6,170 nt of DNA from Bacteroidales bacterium. GTDB taxonomy: Bacteria > Bacteroidota > Bacteroidia > Bacteroidales > UBA932. The position numbers and the translations under genes are program-made. Location: contig JAEDMF010000101.1 of NCBI GenBank assembly GCA_016303175.1, positions 1 to 6,170 on the forward strand, written 5' to 3'. The stretch's first letter is position 1. Each line of letters begins with the position of its first letter. Positions 1 to 6,170 of the stretch are shown here, one piece after another. The notes below the pieces were generated by a model, which was not told the origin of the DNA, searched no databases, and was given only the letters and a program-made list of their open reading frames with translations.

Positions 1-164
1 AGGACATTCCCGGCAATCCTTGCATTGAAATCCTCACAGAGGGGTCTCAGGCAGCAAACGTACTCTTGCCTCTCAACGAGGAACTTATCATTGACGTTGA
101 CGAGCAAAACCGTCGCATCAGTATGATTATCCCCCAAGGCCTGCTGCCTCAAAGTTCGCAATAA
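1..164 (+). CDS. rimM: Ribosome maturation factor RimM, C-terminal end (5' partial)
   Basis: This is the last 53 codons of a gene entering from the left edge. The frame starts at base 3 (GAC) and ends with TAA at 162-164. The visible peptide runs DIPGNPCIEIL, then NVLLPLNEELIIDVD, then RRISMIIPQGLL, then a short polar tail. An [L/I]-[L/I]-P segment, a DVD turn and a terminal P-x-GLL are what I know of the PRC-barrel end of RimM. That cytosolic protein binds ribosomal protein S19 and helps mature the 16S rRNA in the 30S head. The N-terminal RimM domain and the start codon lie outside the window. The 3' end overlaps the last 16 bases of the convergent efflux channel gene. Another PRC-barrel protein is possible, but the IPQGLL ending favours RimM. 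The assignment is by recognition, not alignment. Confidence 0.82.
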   Translation, partial: DIPGNPCIEILTEGSQAANVLLPLNEELIIDVDEQNRRISMIIPQGLLPQSSQ

Positions 165-1519
165 CTGCGTATGGCGTTACGGTAAGCAATGAGGGCATCC
201 ACTTCACCGGAAAGGGCCCCGCTGAGTTCTGTCTGAGCTTGCAGCAAATCGGAAAGAGGCACGAGGCCTGCCTCATACTGCCTTTCTGTACTATCATAGA
301 GACTGCGGGCGGTAGCAGAATTTTCGCGGCTCAACTGCCACTGATCATACGCGCTTGTAAGGTCCAGCCAACACTTTCCTATCTTGAGCATAAGCTGTTT
401 ACCCAAATAATCCCTGTCATTCCGGGCCTTCTGGACCTGGGTTTCCATTCTCTGCGCCTTGCGCACCGTTTTTCCCCAATCGGTAAGAGGTATCTTAAGA
501 GAAGCAAATGCCATCGCATTGAAACGACTGTCCGTGAGAATTTGCCCGTAACCGCAACTTGCGCCCACTCCCAATTCCGGCAGAGCCTCGCCTATGGCCA
601 TCTTCTTCTCCAATTCCTTGGCCTCCACCTGAATGTCCAGCAATTTTTTCTCATCCATACCATCCAGTATCTGCGCCTCATCCTTCCAATAGGCCTCGGG
701 CGACAAAGGGTCTTCTTCAATTCCACAAAGCACGATATCATCTATGAAGGGCCTCCCAGGCTGTGAAGCCGCCTCATTGTAGCAATACGGCTGTCCTATG
801 GCGTTGAAGAGATTCATCTTGGCAAGCCTCCTACCTCCCACAGCCTTACGTCCGGCAGCAGACAGTTCACTGCGCTTGAGCCTGAGTTTCAAAAGTTCCG
901 TATCACCGGCCAGACCCGCTCCAACCGCCGCCCCAAGCAAGGACTCCATACGATCCAGTGTCTGACCCAACTCCTCGATCACTTTCAACTTGTCCTCCAC
1001 GGACACAACATTCCACCATAGTTCCTCCACATCTGCCACAGTCTGCCTGCGCCTTATATCCCCTTGCAGTTTAGCCGCCTCCAATCCCTTGACTGCCAGA
1101 GCATTGCCATTGATTATCCGACCTCCGGCAAAAACGGGTTGAGTAAGACTCACCATCGTGCCGTAACCATATTGCAGAGCATCATATCGGGTATTTATTC
1201 CATAGGTGGAGGCATAATTGTCCAACTCATTCTGGAGATTGTATGCAAAATCATTTTTGCCCAGAATGTCGGTAATGCCTATGCTGAGCATGGGGTGAAG
1301 AGCGTGGAAGGCGTAGGCGCTGAAAGAAGCAGTAGGGAAATAAAGGGCAAGCGCCTCCTGCCTCTGCAGCCAGGCAGCCCTCTCATCCAGCGCAGCATTT
1401 TTCAGAGCCGCGTTGTTCTGCTGGGCCATTTCCCTGCAATCCTCGAGGGTCAGCCTGACCTGAGCCCAAGTACTCACGGAAACGGACAGGACCGCTGCGG
1501 ACAATATGATTTTCTTCAT
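149..1519 (-). CDS. TolC-like outer-membrane efflux channel
   Basis: This is the outer-membrane exit duct of the tripartite pump, expected to work as a trimer. From the chosen start it has 456 residues, normal for the family. It opens with a signal peptide, MKKIILSAAVLSVSVSTWA, with likely signal peptidase I cleavage before QVRLTLEDC. There is no lipobox. The two internal repeats of OEP proteins are visible: TQPVFAGGRI (about residues 126-135) and KIPLTDWGKTVRKAQ (about 342-356) mark the membrane strands, each followed by long helix. A Y-E-A-G-L-x-P-L-S-D-L-L-x-A-Q segment (about 415-429) is the hallmark of the second repeat. In-frame ATGs also occur at 1534 and 1525. I chose 1519 because AGGA lies 7 bases upstream and the signal peptide then starts with MKK. 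The ATG at 1525 would overlap the permease stop as ATGA. It is last in the set, two bases after the permease. Confidence 0.93.
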   Translation of the reverse strand: MKKIILSAAVLSVSVSTWAQVRLTLEDCREMAQQNNAALKNAALDERAAWLQRQEALALYFPTASFSAYAFHALHPMLSIGITDILGKNDFAYNLQNELDNYASTYGINTRYDALQYGYGTMVSLTQPVFAGGRIINGNALAVKGLEAAKLQGDIRRRQTVADVEELWWNVVSVEDKLKVIEELGQTLDRMESLLGAAVGAGLAGDTELLKLRLKRSELSAAGRKAVGGRRLAKMNLFNAIGQPYCYNEAASQPGRPFIDDIVLCGIEEDPLSPEAYWKDEAQILDGMDEKKLLDIQVEAKELEKKMAIGEALPELGVGASCGYGQILTDSRFNAMAFASLKIPLTDWGKTVRKAQRMETQVQKARNDRDYLGKQLMLKIGKCWLDLTSAYDQWQLSRENSATARSLYDSTERQYEAGLVPLSDLLQAQTELSGALSGEVDALIAYRNAIRSYCEL

Positions 1520-1521
1520 AC

Positions 1522-4500
1522 TCATATCCTGCATTTATTGTCTTGACCCTTATACACAAACCAATACGAAATGGGCATAATCAGGGTAATCAGCAAAATG
1601 CTCAACATAGTGCCGAAACATATAACCACCCCAAGGGGCTGCCATAGCGTATCCCCGACGATTATCATAGGCAGAACGCCCAAAGCTGTGGTGCAGGAAG
1701 TCAAGAAGATGGGCCTCATTCTACGTTTGCCCGCCTGCTCGGCCGCCTGACGCACGGAAAGCCCCTTTGTGCTGCGCAACTCCTCCGCATACTCGAACAT
1801 TATTATGCCGTTGCGCACTATGATGCCCACAAGAGAGACCAGACCCAGAACCGCGGTGATGCTGAAATCCAGACCGAAAATCCACAGACCGAAGAAAGCT
1901 CCGAAGAGGCAGAGAGAACTCAGCAGCATGGTCAGCACAGAAAGCGAGACTTTCTTAAAATGGAAGACCAGGAAAATGAAGAGCACCAGCACGGCAGCGA
2001 GAAATGAAGCTGCAATCTGGGGGATAACCTCCTTGTTGGATGCATCCAGACCGCCCGTAGTGACAGTGACGCCTTCGGGGATTTGAAGTTCCCTGCGTAT
2101 GAACTTTTTGATTTTCTTGGCAGCAACAGGCTGACTTTGAGCATATTTCATATCTCCACCCACCGTGATGGCCGCTTCTCCGTCCACCCTGACGTAAGTC
2201 TCCGGCTGCCACTGGGGAACGAGGTCAGCCACCTGACGCAAAGGAACGTTGGAGCCGGTCAAAGCCGCAGGGACACGGACATCCCCTATGGTTTCATACT
2301 CGCTCCCGCCGCTGAAGGACTCGCAGTAGAGATTCACATCCAAACCCTTGCCACCTTCGTACAAAGTCGCCATTTTGACTCCCTGCAACTGACCGGCGAG
2401 CGAAACACTCAACATACTTCGGTTTATGCCCAAACGCGCCGCCTCGTCCGCATCCATCTCCACATTTATGCCGGGCAGGAAATTATCCGCATCGGAGTGA
2501 ACCCATTTGAGTTCATCAATGCTTTCCATATAGCTTTTCACCTGCTCTGCTACCGGCAGAATCTGCTCGAAACTTTCCCCGCTGATTCTCACCTCCACAG
2601 GACAGGGCACGCCCTGATAGTCCATCTGCTTGAAATGCAACGTCGCCTCAGGGAACCAATGCTCGTATTTTGTCTCCCACTCGTGCAACAGTTCCTCCGT
2701 AGCCCTGTTGGAACTCGTATTCACGATAAGTTGCGCCACATTCCTGCCGGGCAGTATGGGCGCATATGTACAGTGGAAACGGGGAGCTCCCGTGCCTATG
2801 AACTCGGTCACGCTGACAACCCTGGAGTCCTTGCGGAACATACGGGAAAGAGAGTCACACAGCCGGGAGGTCTTTTCAAGGCCTGCAGTGGGGTCAAGGT
2901 AAACTTCCACGGCAAACACGGGTCTCGCGGCCATAGGCATCATCTGCACATTGAGTCGGGAAAACAAGAAGAAGGCAAGGACTATGGTGCCCAAACCCAC
3001 GCCCAGTGTGGCATAAGGATGGGCAAAACATTTGTTCTGCATATTGTCATAGGCCCTCTGCAACAGCGCGAACATTTTCTCCTGCATCTTGGAAAAGAAT
3101 GTAATGCGGCTGGGAGTCGCGCTGGATATGTACTTGATTTCCAGCGAAGGAACAATAAGAACGGCGTAAGCCAGCGAGGCCATCAGGGCAAACAGAATCA
3201 CCCAAGGGAAGGTCTGCACGAAATCACCCAGATAGCCCTTGATTATCCTTGTCATGGGCAAAAACATCAAACTGATGCTCAGGGTGGCGGTAAACATCGG
3301 CATAAAAAGTTCTCTTGCACTCGCGCAGGCGGCCTCAAGTCTGGGCATTCCTTTGGAAAGTTTGTCCATATAGCCGTCCATCGTTATCACCGAATCGTCC
3401 ACTATCATTCCCAAAACCACAATGAGGGCAGCAAGAGAAACGGTATTGAGCGTTATTCCGCAAAGATACATCAGGGCGAGGGCGAGGGCCGTGCAGACAG
3501 GTACGCCGGAGCTGGCAATCAAAGCGGAACGCAAGGGAAAGAGCAGGAGCATCACCATTATCACCACCAGCATCGAAATGACCAGATCCCGAAGGAAACT
3601 CCACACGGAATCAGAAACAACCTTGGGTTGGTCCGTAATGCGGGTCACGCTCACGCTGTCGGGCAAATTGGCGGAGAACTCCTCCATCACACGGTTCACC
3701 TCCTTCCCGAAACTGACGATATCGTTGCCGGGGCGCATCTCAATGGAGAGTATTACCGCTGAATGACCGTTGTACCTCACGAAGGAAGAAGGCTTTTCAA
3801 GACGCCTTTCCACCTTGGCCACATCCTTGAGCCTCAACACATTATTATCCGGAGTGGCAAGCACTATCGTCTCCGCTGTCTCCCTCTCGGAATTCAGGAA
3901 AGGGGGCACGTGTACAGGAGTATTGGTGTATTCAGCAGAAAAAGAAGAACCCAGAAGTTGGAGATTGCCGGACTGGACATTGAGCGACAAGGCGGAAGGC
4001 GAAAGGCCATAAGCAGAGAGTTTCTCCATATCGGCCGTCACGGCTATTTCCTCATCGCGGGTGCCTATAACCTGGACATTTGCCAATTCGGGTATCATCC
4101 TGAGCCTGTCGGAAAGGCTTTCTGCATACTCCTTCATCTCCAAATAGCCCTTGTCGGAAGACTCGAGGGCCACAAGCACGGAAGTCACCGCGCTGAAATC
4201 GTCCAAGACCACCACAGCGAGCACTCCGGGAGGCAGTTGAAGCTTGAATTCATTTATCTTGTGCCTGATTTTGTTCCATACCTGGGTTTTGGAAGAGGCT
4301 GGTGAAGTCAAATCCGTATAGATGTAGCAGATGCCGTCGCGGGAGCAAACCTTTGTAGCAGAGCGTTTTATCTCAGGAATCGAGAAAAGCAGCCGTTCCA
4401 GAGGTTTGCCCAACTGCTCTTCGACTTCCGCAGCATCCGCCCCGGGATACACCGCGGCAATCAGACCCTGCTTGATTTCAAAGGTGGGCAGCTCATCTTT

Positions 4501-4611
4501 GTTGATGTGCAAAAGACCATAAATGCCCACGGATATAAGCATTACAAGAAAGAGCACTATAATGCTCTTGGCCTTTACCGCGCCCCTTACTATGTCCGAA
4601 ATGGCTTTCAT
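1522..4611 (-). CDS. RND efflux permease, HAE-1 (AcrB-like) type
   Basis: This is the inner-membrane proton/substrate antiporter that captures substrate in the periplasm and feeds it to the channel. It has 1029 residues, full length for the AcrB family. TM1 is near residues 15-35, followed by KDELPTFEI and a YPGADAAEVEEQ segment starting the first porter domain. TM2-TM6 cover about 335-490. TM7 is near 533-552, then the second periplasmic loop with ADEAARLGINRSML near 721-734. TM8-TM12 cover about 865-1017. TM4 holds the adjacent proton-relay pair D405-D406 (GMIVDDSVITMDGY). TM10 has R933 in GIIVRNGIIMFEY where AcrB has Lys940. The Asp pair argues against a CzcA/CusA metal pump. The ATG at 4611 lies two bases after the fusion protein stop and has GGAG 8 bases upstream. 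No frameshift or internal stop is present. The substrate is unknown. Confidence 0.96.
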   Translation of the reverse strand: MKAISDIVRGAVKAKSIIVLFLVMLISVGIYGLLHINKDELPTFEIKQGLIAAVYPGADAAEVEEQLGKPLERLLFSIPEIKRSATKVCSRDGICYIYTDLTSPASSKTQVWNKIRHKINEFKLQLPPGVLAVVVLDDFSAVTSVLVALESSDKGYLEMKEYAESLSDRLRMIPELANVQVIGTRDEEIAVTADMEKLSAYGLSPSALSLNVQSGNLQLLGSSFSAEYTNTPVHVPPFLNSERETAETIVLATPDNNVLRLKDVAKVERRLEKPSSFVRYNGHSAVILSIEMRPGNDIVSFGKEVNRVMEEFSANLPDSVSVTRITDQPKVVSDSVWSFLRDLVISMLVVIMVMLLLFPLRSALIASSGVPVCTALALALMYLCGITLNTVSLAALIVVLGMIVDDSVITMDGYMDKLSKGMPRLEAACASARELFMPMFTATLSISLMFLPMTRIIKGYLGDFVQTFPWVILFALMASLAYAVLIVPSLEIKYISSATPSRITFFSKMQEKMFALLQRAYDNMQNKCFAHPYATLGVGLGTIVLAFFLFSRLNVQMMPMAARPVFAVEVYLDPTAGLEKTSRLCDSLSRMFRKDSRVVSVTEFIGTGAPRFHCTYAPILPGRNVAQLIVNTSSNRATEELLHEWETKYEHWFPEATLHFKQMDYQGVPCPVEVRISGESFEQILPVAEQVKSYMESIDELKWVHSDADNFLPGINVEMDADEAARLGINRSMLSVSLAGQLQGVKMATLYEGGKGLDVNLYCESFSGGSEYETIGDVRVPAALTGSNVPLRQVADLVPQWQPETYVRVDGEAAITVGGDMKYAQSQPVAAKKIKKFIRRELQIPEGVTVTTGGLDASNKEVIPQIAASFLAAVLVLFIFLVFHFKKVSLSVLTMLLSSLCLFGAFFGLWIFGLDFSITAVLGLVSLVGIIVRNGIIMFEYAEELRSTKGLSVRQAAEQAGKRRMRPIFLTSCTTALGVLPMIIVGDTLWQPLGVVICFGTMLSILLITLIMPISYWFVYKGQDNKCRI
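1527..1530 (-). promoter_or_regulatory. Ribosome binding site of the TolC-like gene (AGGA)
   Basis: AGGA on the minus strand lies inside the last codons of the permease gene. It is 7 bases from the ATG at 1519, only 1 base from the ATG at 1525, and downstream of the ATG at 1534. This spacing decides the start in favour of 1519. With the permease stop only two bases before that ATG, translation is probably coupled. Shine-Dalgarno use is weak in Bacteroidota, so this is supportive rather than decisive. Confidence 0.5.
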
Positions 4612-4613
4612 CC

Positions 4614-5678
4614 TTACTGCTCCACTGCTTCCACTTTCATTCCTGTGCTGACCTTGGAAGCGCCGGCAGTGATGATTCTGTCTCCCTCGTCCAGGCCCTC
4701 GAGCACCACTACTCCCCTGCCGGAGAAACCACCCGTAGAGACATAAACCTTGCGGACCACATCAGCACTGTCAACTATCCATATGTATTTCCCTGCATCA
4801 TCCAGACGCACAAGCTCCGAGGGAATAACTATGCCCCTATCCGGGTTATCCGCTCCCGAAAGGCGCACTTTCCCCACCATTCCCAACATCAAGCCCGGTA
4901 TCCTGCGCGAGGGACGTACCCTGCATTTGTATGTACGGGACACAGGATTTGCCGCCACATCCTTATACACTATGGCAGCCTTGTGGGATTCAGTTCCCAA
5001 GGCAGGAACCACGACATCAAGTTGCCTGCCTATGCGCAGAGAGGCCATCTCCCCCTCCGGCACAGAAAACTCCATAAGAATATTGCTGTCGTCATCCACG
5101 CGCAATACAGGTTCCGCCACATTCACGCTGATTTTCTCGTCGCAGAATATCCCGCTTACGACCCCGTCGAAGGGAGCCTTGAGCAAACCCCTCTCCACGG
5201 CATTGTCAGAAGCCCTTTTGGCCGCCTGCGCTTTGGAAAGGGAAGCCTCAACCTCAGCTATCTTCAACTGGGCCACACTGCCGTCCTCCTTTACCTTCAT
5301 CAGTCTTGAATAGGCATCTTCGGCCTGCTTCAGGTCAGCTTCCGACATCGCCTGCGCGCTCAAAACCGTCTCCGAAATGACAAGGGCCAACGTTTCTCCG
5401 GCCCTTACCCTCTGCCCTACCTTTACATATATGTGCTCCAATACCCCCGAATACGGGGCGCTCAATACATTCGATTTGTCAGGGACAGCCTGGGCTACGT
5501 AATTGCAACCTCCGGAGACCTCTTCTCTTTGAATCCTGGCCACTTCCACCCGCACCGGAGCGCTTTTCATCAATCTTTTCTGCTCCCTAGCCTTCCTGAT
5601 ATTGCAGGAGCACAGCATAGGCAGAGTCAAAATGACCAAAACCAACAGTTTTCCCGCTTTCATAAATTCCGAAACCAT
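4614..5678 (-). CDS. RND efflux membrane fusion (periplasmic adaptor) lipoprotein
   Basis: This is the periplasmic adaptor that joins the RND permease to the outer-membrane channel. It has 354 residues, typical of the HlyD/AcrA adaptor class. A hydrophobic leader (residues 10-22) ends in a probable lipobox, LCSC, with lipidation expected at C25. The two halves of a lipoyl-type domain are clear: SAPYSGVLEHIYVKVGQRV (about 73-91) and LLKAPFDGVVSGI (about 165-177). They flank a short charged, Ala-rich helical hairpin (about 105-163). A beta-barrel follows (about 200-275), then a membrane-proximal domain containing IVIPSELV and LEGLDEGDRIITAG. An in-frame ATG at 5663 gives MKAGKLL, a more classical leader. 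The 5678 start is kept because it lies closer to the AAGGAG at 5694-5699, though the choice is uncertain. The gene follows the lipoprotein by 9 bases and precedes the permease by 2. Confidence 0.94.
   Translation of the reverse strand: MVSEFMKAGKLLVLVILTLPMLCSCNIRKAREQKRLMKSAPVRVEVARIQREEVSGGCNYVAQAVPDKSNVLSAPYSGVLEHIYVKVGQRVRAGETLALVISETVLSAQAMSEADLKQAEDAYSRLMKVKEDGSVAQLKIAEVEASLSKAQAAKRASDNAVERGLLKAPFDGVVSGIFCDEKISVNVAEPVLRVDDDSNILMEFSVPEGEMASLRIGRQLDVVVPALGTESHKAAIVYKDVAANPVSRTYKCRVRPSRRIPGLMLGMVGKVRLSGADNPDRGIVIPSELVRLDDAGKYIWIVDSADVVRKVYVSTGGFSGRGVVVLEGLDEGDRIITAGASKVSTGMKVEAVEQ
4620..4623 (-). promoter_or_regulatory. Ribosome binding site of the RND permease (GGAG)
   Basis: GGAG on the minus strand lies within the last codons of the membrane fusion protein gene, 8 bases before the permease ATG at 4611. 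A second purine run (AAGG) directly abuts the ATG and is too close to act. The site supports the 4611 start and translational coupling across the two-base gap. Confidence 0.5.
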
Positions 5679-5687
5679 TTGACACTT

Positions 5688-6170
5688 TCAATTCTCCTTA
5701 GCCACACACTGGACGTGGCTGTCCTCAATGACGTATTTTACCGAACCGGTCAATTTCTCCACCTGTTTTTCTCCCTCGTAATGCATTGTGAAAATCACAA
5801 CGTTGTCCAATTTCTCTGCCTCGCCGCTCATAGTAACGTTCATTTTCATATCCGACCCACTCTCATCCTTCAGGGAGATTTCCCTGCTTACGGGGCTTAA
5901 CGTAAGGGTGTTGCCCTCGCATTCAGCATCAAAGACCAGCACAGGTCCGCTCACTATGCTCATAGTCACGACCATCGCACCCCCGCCTTTTTCGAGAATG
6001 TTCATCTGGCCGCTTTCACTGCTGAGAGAAGTTTCGTATGAGGCAGTCTCCGACCCTGTCTGCGACGAGGAAGTGCGGGTGAACCCTACCGTAAGAGTGC
6101 CGCTGGCCTTGAAAGAATAGTTTCCTCTGAAGAATTTGCTGCCGCTGCGAGTGCAGGCAACGCTGAAAAG
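5688..6170 (-). CDS. Small beta-rich putative lipoprotein heading the efflux gene set (N-terminus outside window)
   Basis: I do not recognise a named family. The frame is open from the right edge to TGA at 5688-5690, giving 160 residues. The visible part begins LFSVACTRSG, which looks like the end of a signal peptide with a lipobox-like SVAC and a lipidated Cys encoded at 6153-6155. Only the start and the first part of the leader should be missing. The mature part is about 155 residues and looks beta-rich: NYSFKASGTLTVGF, then a Ser/Thr-rich stretch of about 25 residues, then alternating strands such as VVTMSIVSGPVLVFDAE and NVVIFTMHYEG. It ends KYVIEDSHVQCVAKEN. No catalytic motif or internal membrane segment is seen, and there are two further Cys. 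The ATG at 6005 is internal. Being 9 bases upstream of the fusion protein suggests co-expression with the pump. An envelope accessory or substrate-sensing role is inference only. Confidence 0.8.
   Translation of the reverse strand, partial: LFSVACTRSGSKFFRGNYSFKASGTLTVGFTRTSSSQTGSETASYETSLSSESGQMNILEKGGGAMVVTMSIVSGPVLVFDAECEGNTLTLSPVSREISLKDESGSDMKMNVTMSGEAEKLDNVVIFTMHYEGEKQVEKLTGSVKYVIEDSHVQCVAKEN
5694..5699 (-). promoter_or_regulatory. Possible ribosome binding site of the fusion protein (AAGGAG)
   Basis: AAGGAG on the minus strand is formed by the last Lys and Glu codons of the upstream lipoprotein gene. It is 15 bases from the ATG at 5678, longer than ideal, and 30 bases from the alternative ATG at 5663. 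It is the only strong purine-rich match near this start, so it is listed with caution. Confidence 0.35.

Noticed and set aside
135..160. Possible terminator hairpin near the rimM/channel junction
   Set aside because: Only a 4-base stem (AGGC/GCCT) with no following T-run on either strand. It is not enough for an intrinsic terminator.
239..766. Plus-strand frames opposite the channel gene (239-766 and 1064-1546)
   Set aside because: Both are in codon register opposite the TolC-like gene, which shows clear family motifs throughout. The antisense translations have no signal peptide or domain pattern.
1519..1534. ATG at 1534 or 1525 as the channel start
   Set aside because: The AGGA at 1527-1530 is correctly spaced only for the ATG at 1519, and the resulting MKK leader is a cleaner signal peptide. 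The ATGA overlap at 1525 remains possible but leaves a 1-base spacer.
2083..3762. 559-codon plus-strand open frame as a real gene
   Set aside because: It lies in exact codon register opposite the permease, has a His/Gly/Arg-rich composition with no domain I can see, and is explained by scarce TTA, CTA and TCA codons in the sense gene.
1522..4611. Heavy-metal (CzcA/CusA) RND permease
   Set aside because: TM4 has two adjacent Asp residues (VDDSV) as in HAE-1 pumps, unlike the single Asp plus Glu pattern of metal pumps. No Met-rich metal relay is evident.
5688..6005. ATG at 6005 as the start of the lipoprotein gene
   Set aside because: The frame stays open to the window edge, and the upstream residues form a likely lipobox and beta-strand sequence continuous with the rest. 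ATG 6005 would remove the export signal.
1..6170. Mobile elements, CRISPR arrays, tRNA or rRNA, riboswitches, phage genes
   Set aside because: The window is filled with intact efflux genes and the end of rimM, and read by eye shows no repeat arrays, transposase motifs, terminal inverted repeats or structured RNA.

Overview
The window is almost entirely protein-coding. It holds one tightly packed minus-strand gene set for a tripartite RND efflux pump, plus the 3' end of a convergent housekeeping gene. The style of the proteins suggests a Bacteroidota member, most likely Bacteroidales. The RND permease carries a KDELP...YPGA entry region and a GIIVRNG...EYAEELR tenth membrane segment, and the set begins with a small beta-rich lipoprotein. 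This placement rests on remembered family style, not on a search. Base composition is roughly balanced between GC and AT by eye. TTA, CTA and TCA codons appear scarce, which explains the long open frames opposite the real genes.

Layout, left to right. Positions 1-164 (+) hold the last 53 codons of a protein I read as RimM, the 16S rRNA maturation factor; its 5' part lies outside the window. The genes from 149 to 6170 are all on the minus strand, so they are transcribed from right to left. First comes a partial lipoprotein of unknown function (5688-6170, N-terminus outside the window). It is followed by the periplasmic membrane fusion protein (4614-5678), the inner-membrane RND permease (1522-4611) and the TolC-like outer-membrane channel (149-1519). 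The gaps between these genes are 9, 2 and 2 bases. The rimM and channel genes overlap tail to tail by 16 bases. No stretch over 300 bases lacks a gene, and only about 13 bases are non-coding.

How the genes work together. The fusion protein, permease and channel are the three parts of one proton-driven export machine. The permease has the adjacent Asp pair in TM4 expected of hydrophobe/amphiphile exporters rather than the arrangement of heavy-metal CzcA/CusA pumps. The substrate cannot be read from sequence. The lipoprotein is positioned for co-expression with the pump and is the least explained gene here. No transcriptional regulator or promoter for the set is inside the window; both would lie beyond the right edge.

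I found no insertion sequence, CRISPR array, tRNA, rRNA, riboswitch or convincing terminator, and no sign of an undescribed system beyond the uncharacterised lipoprotein linked to the pump.
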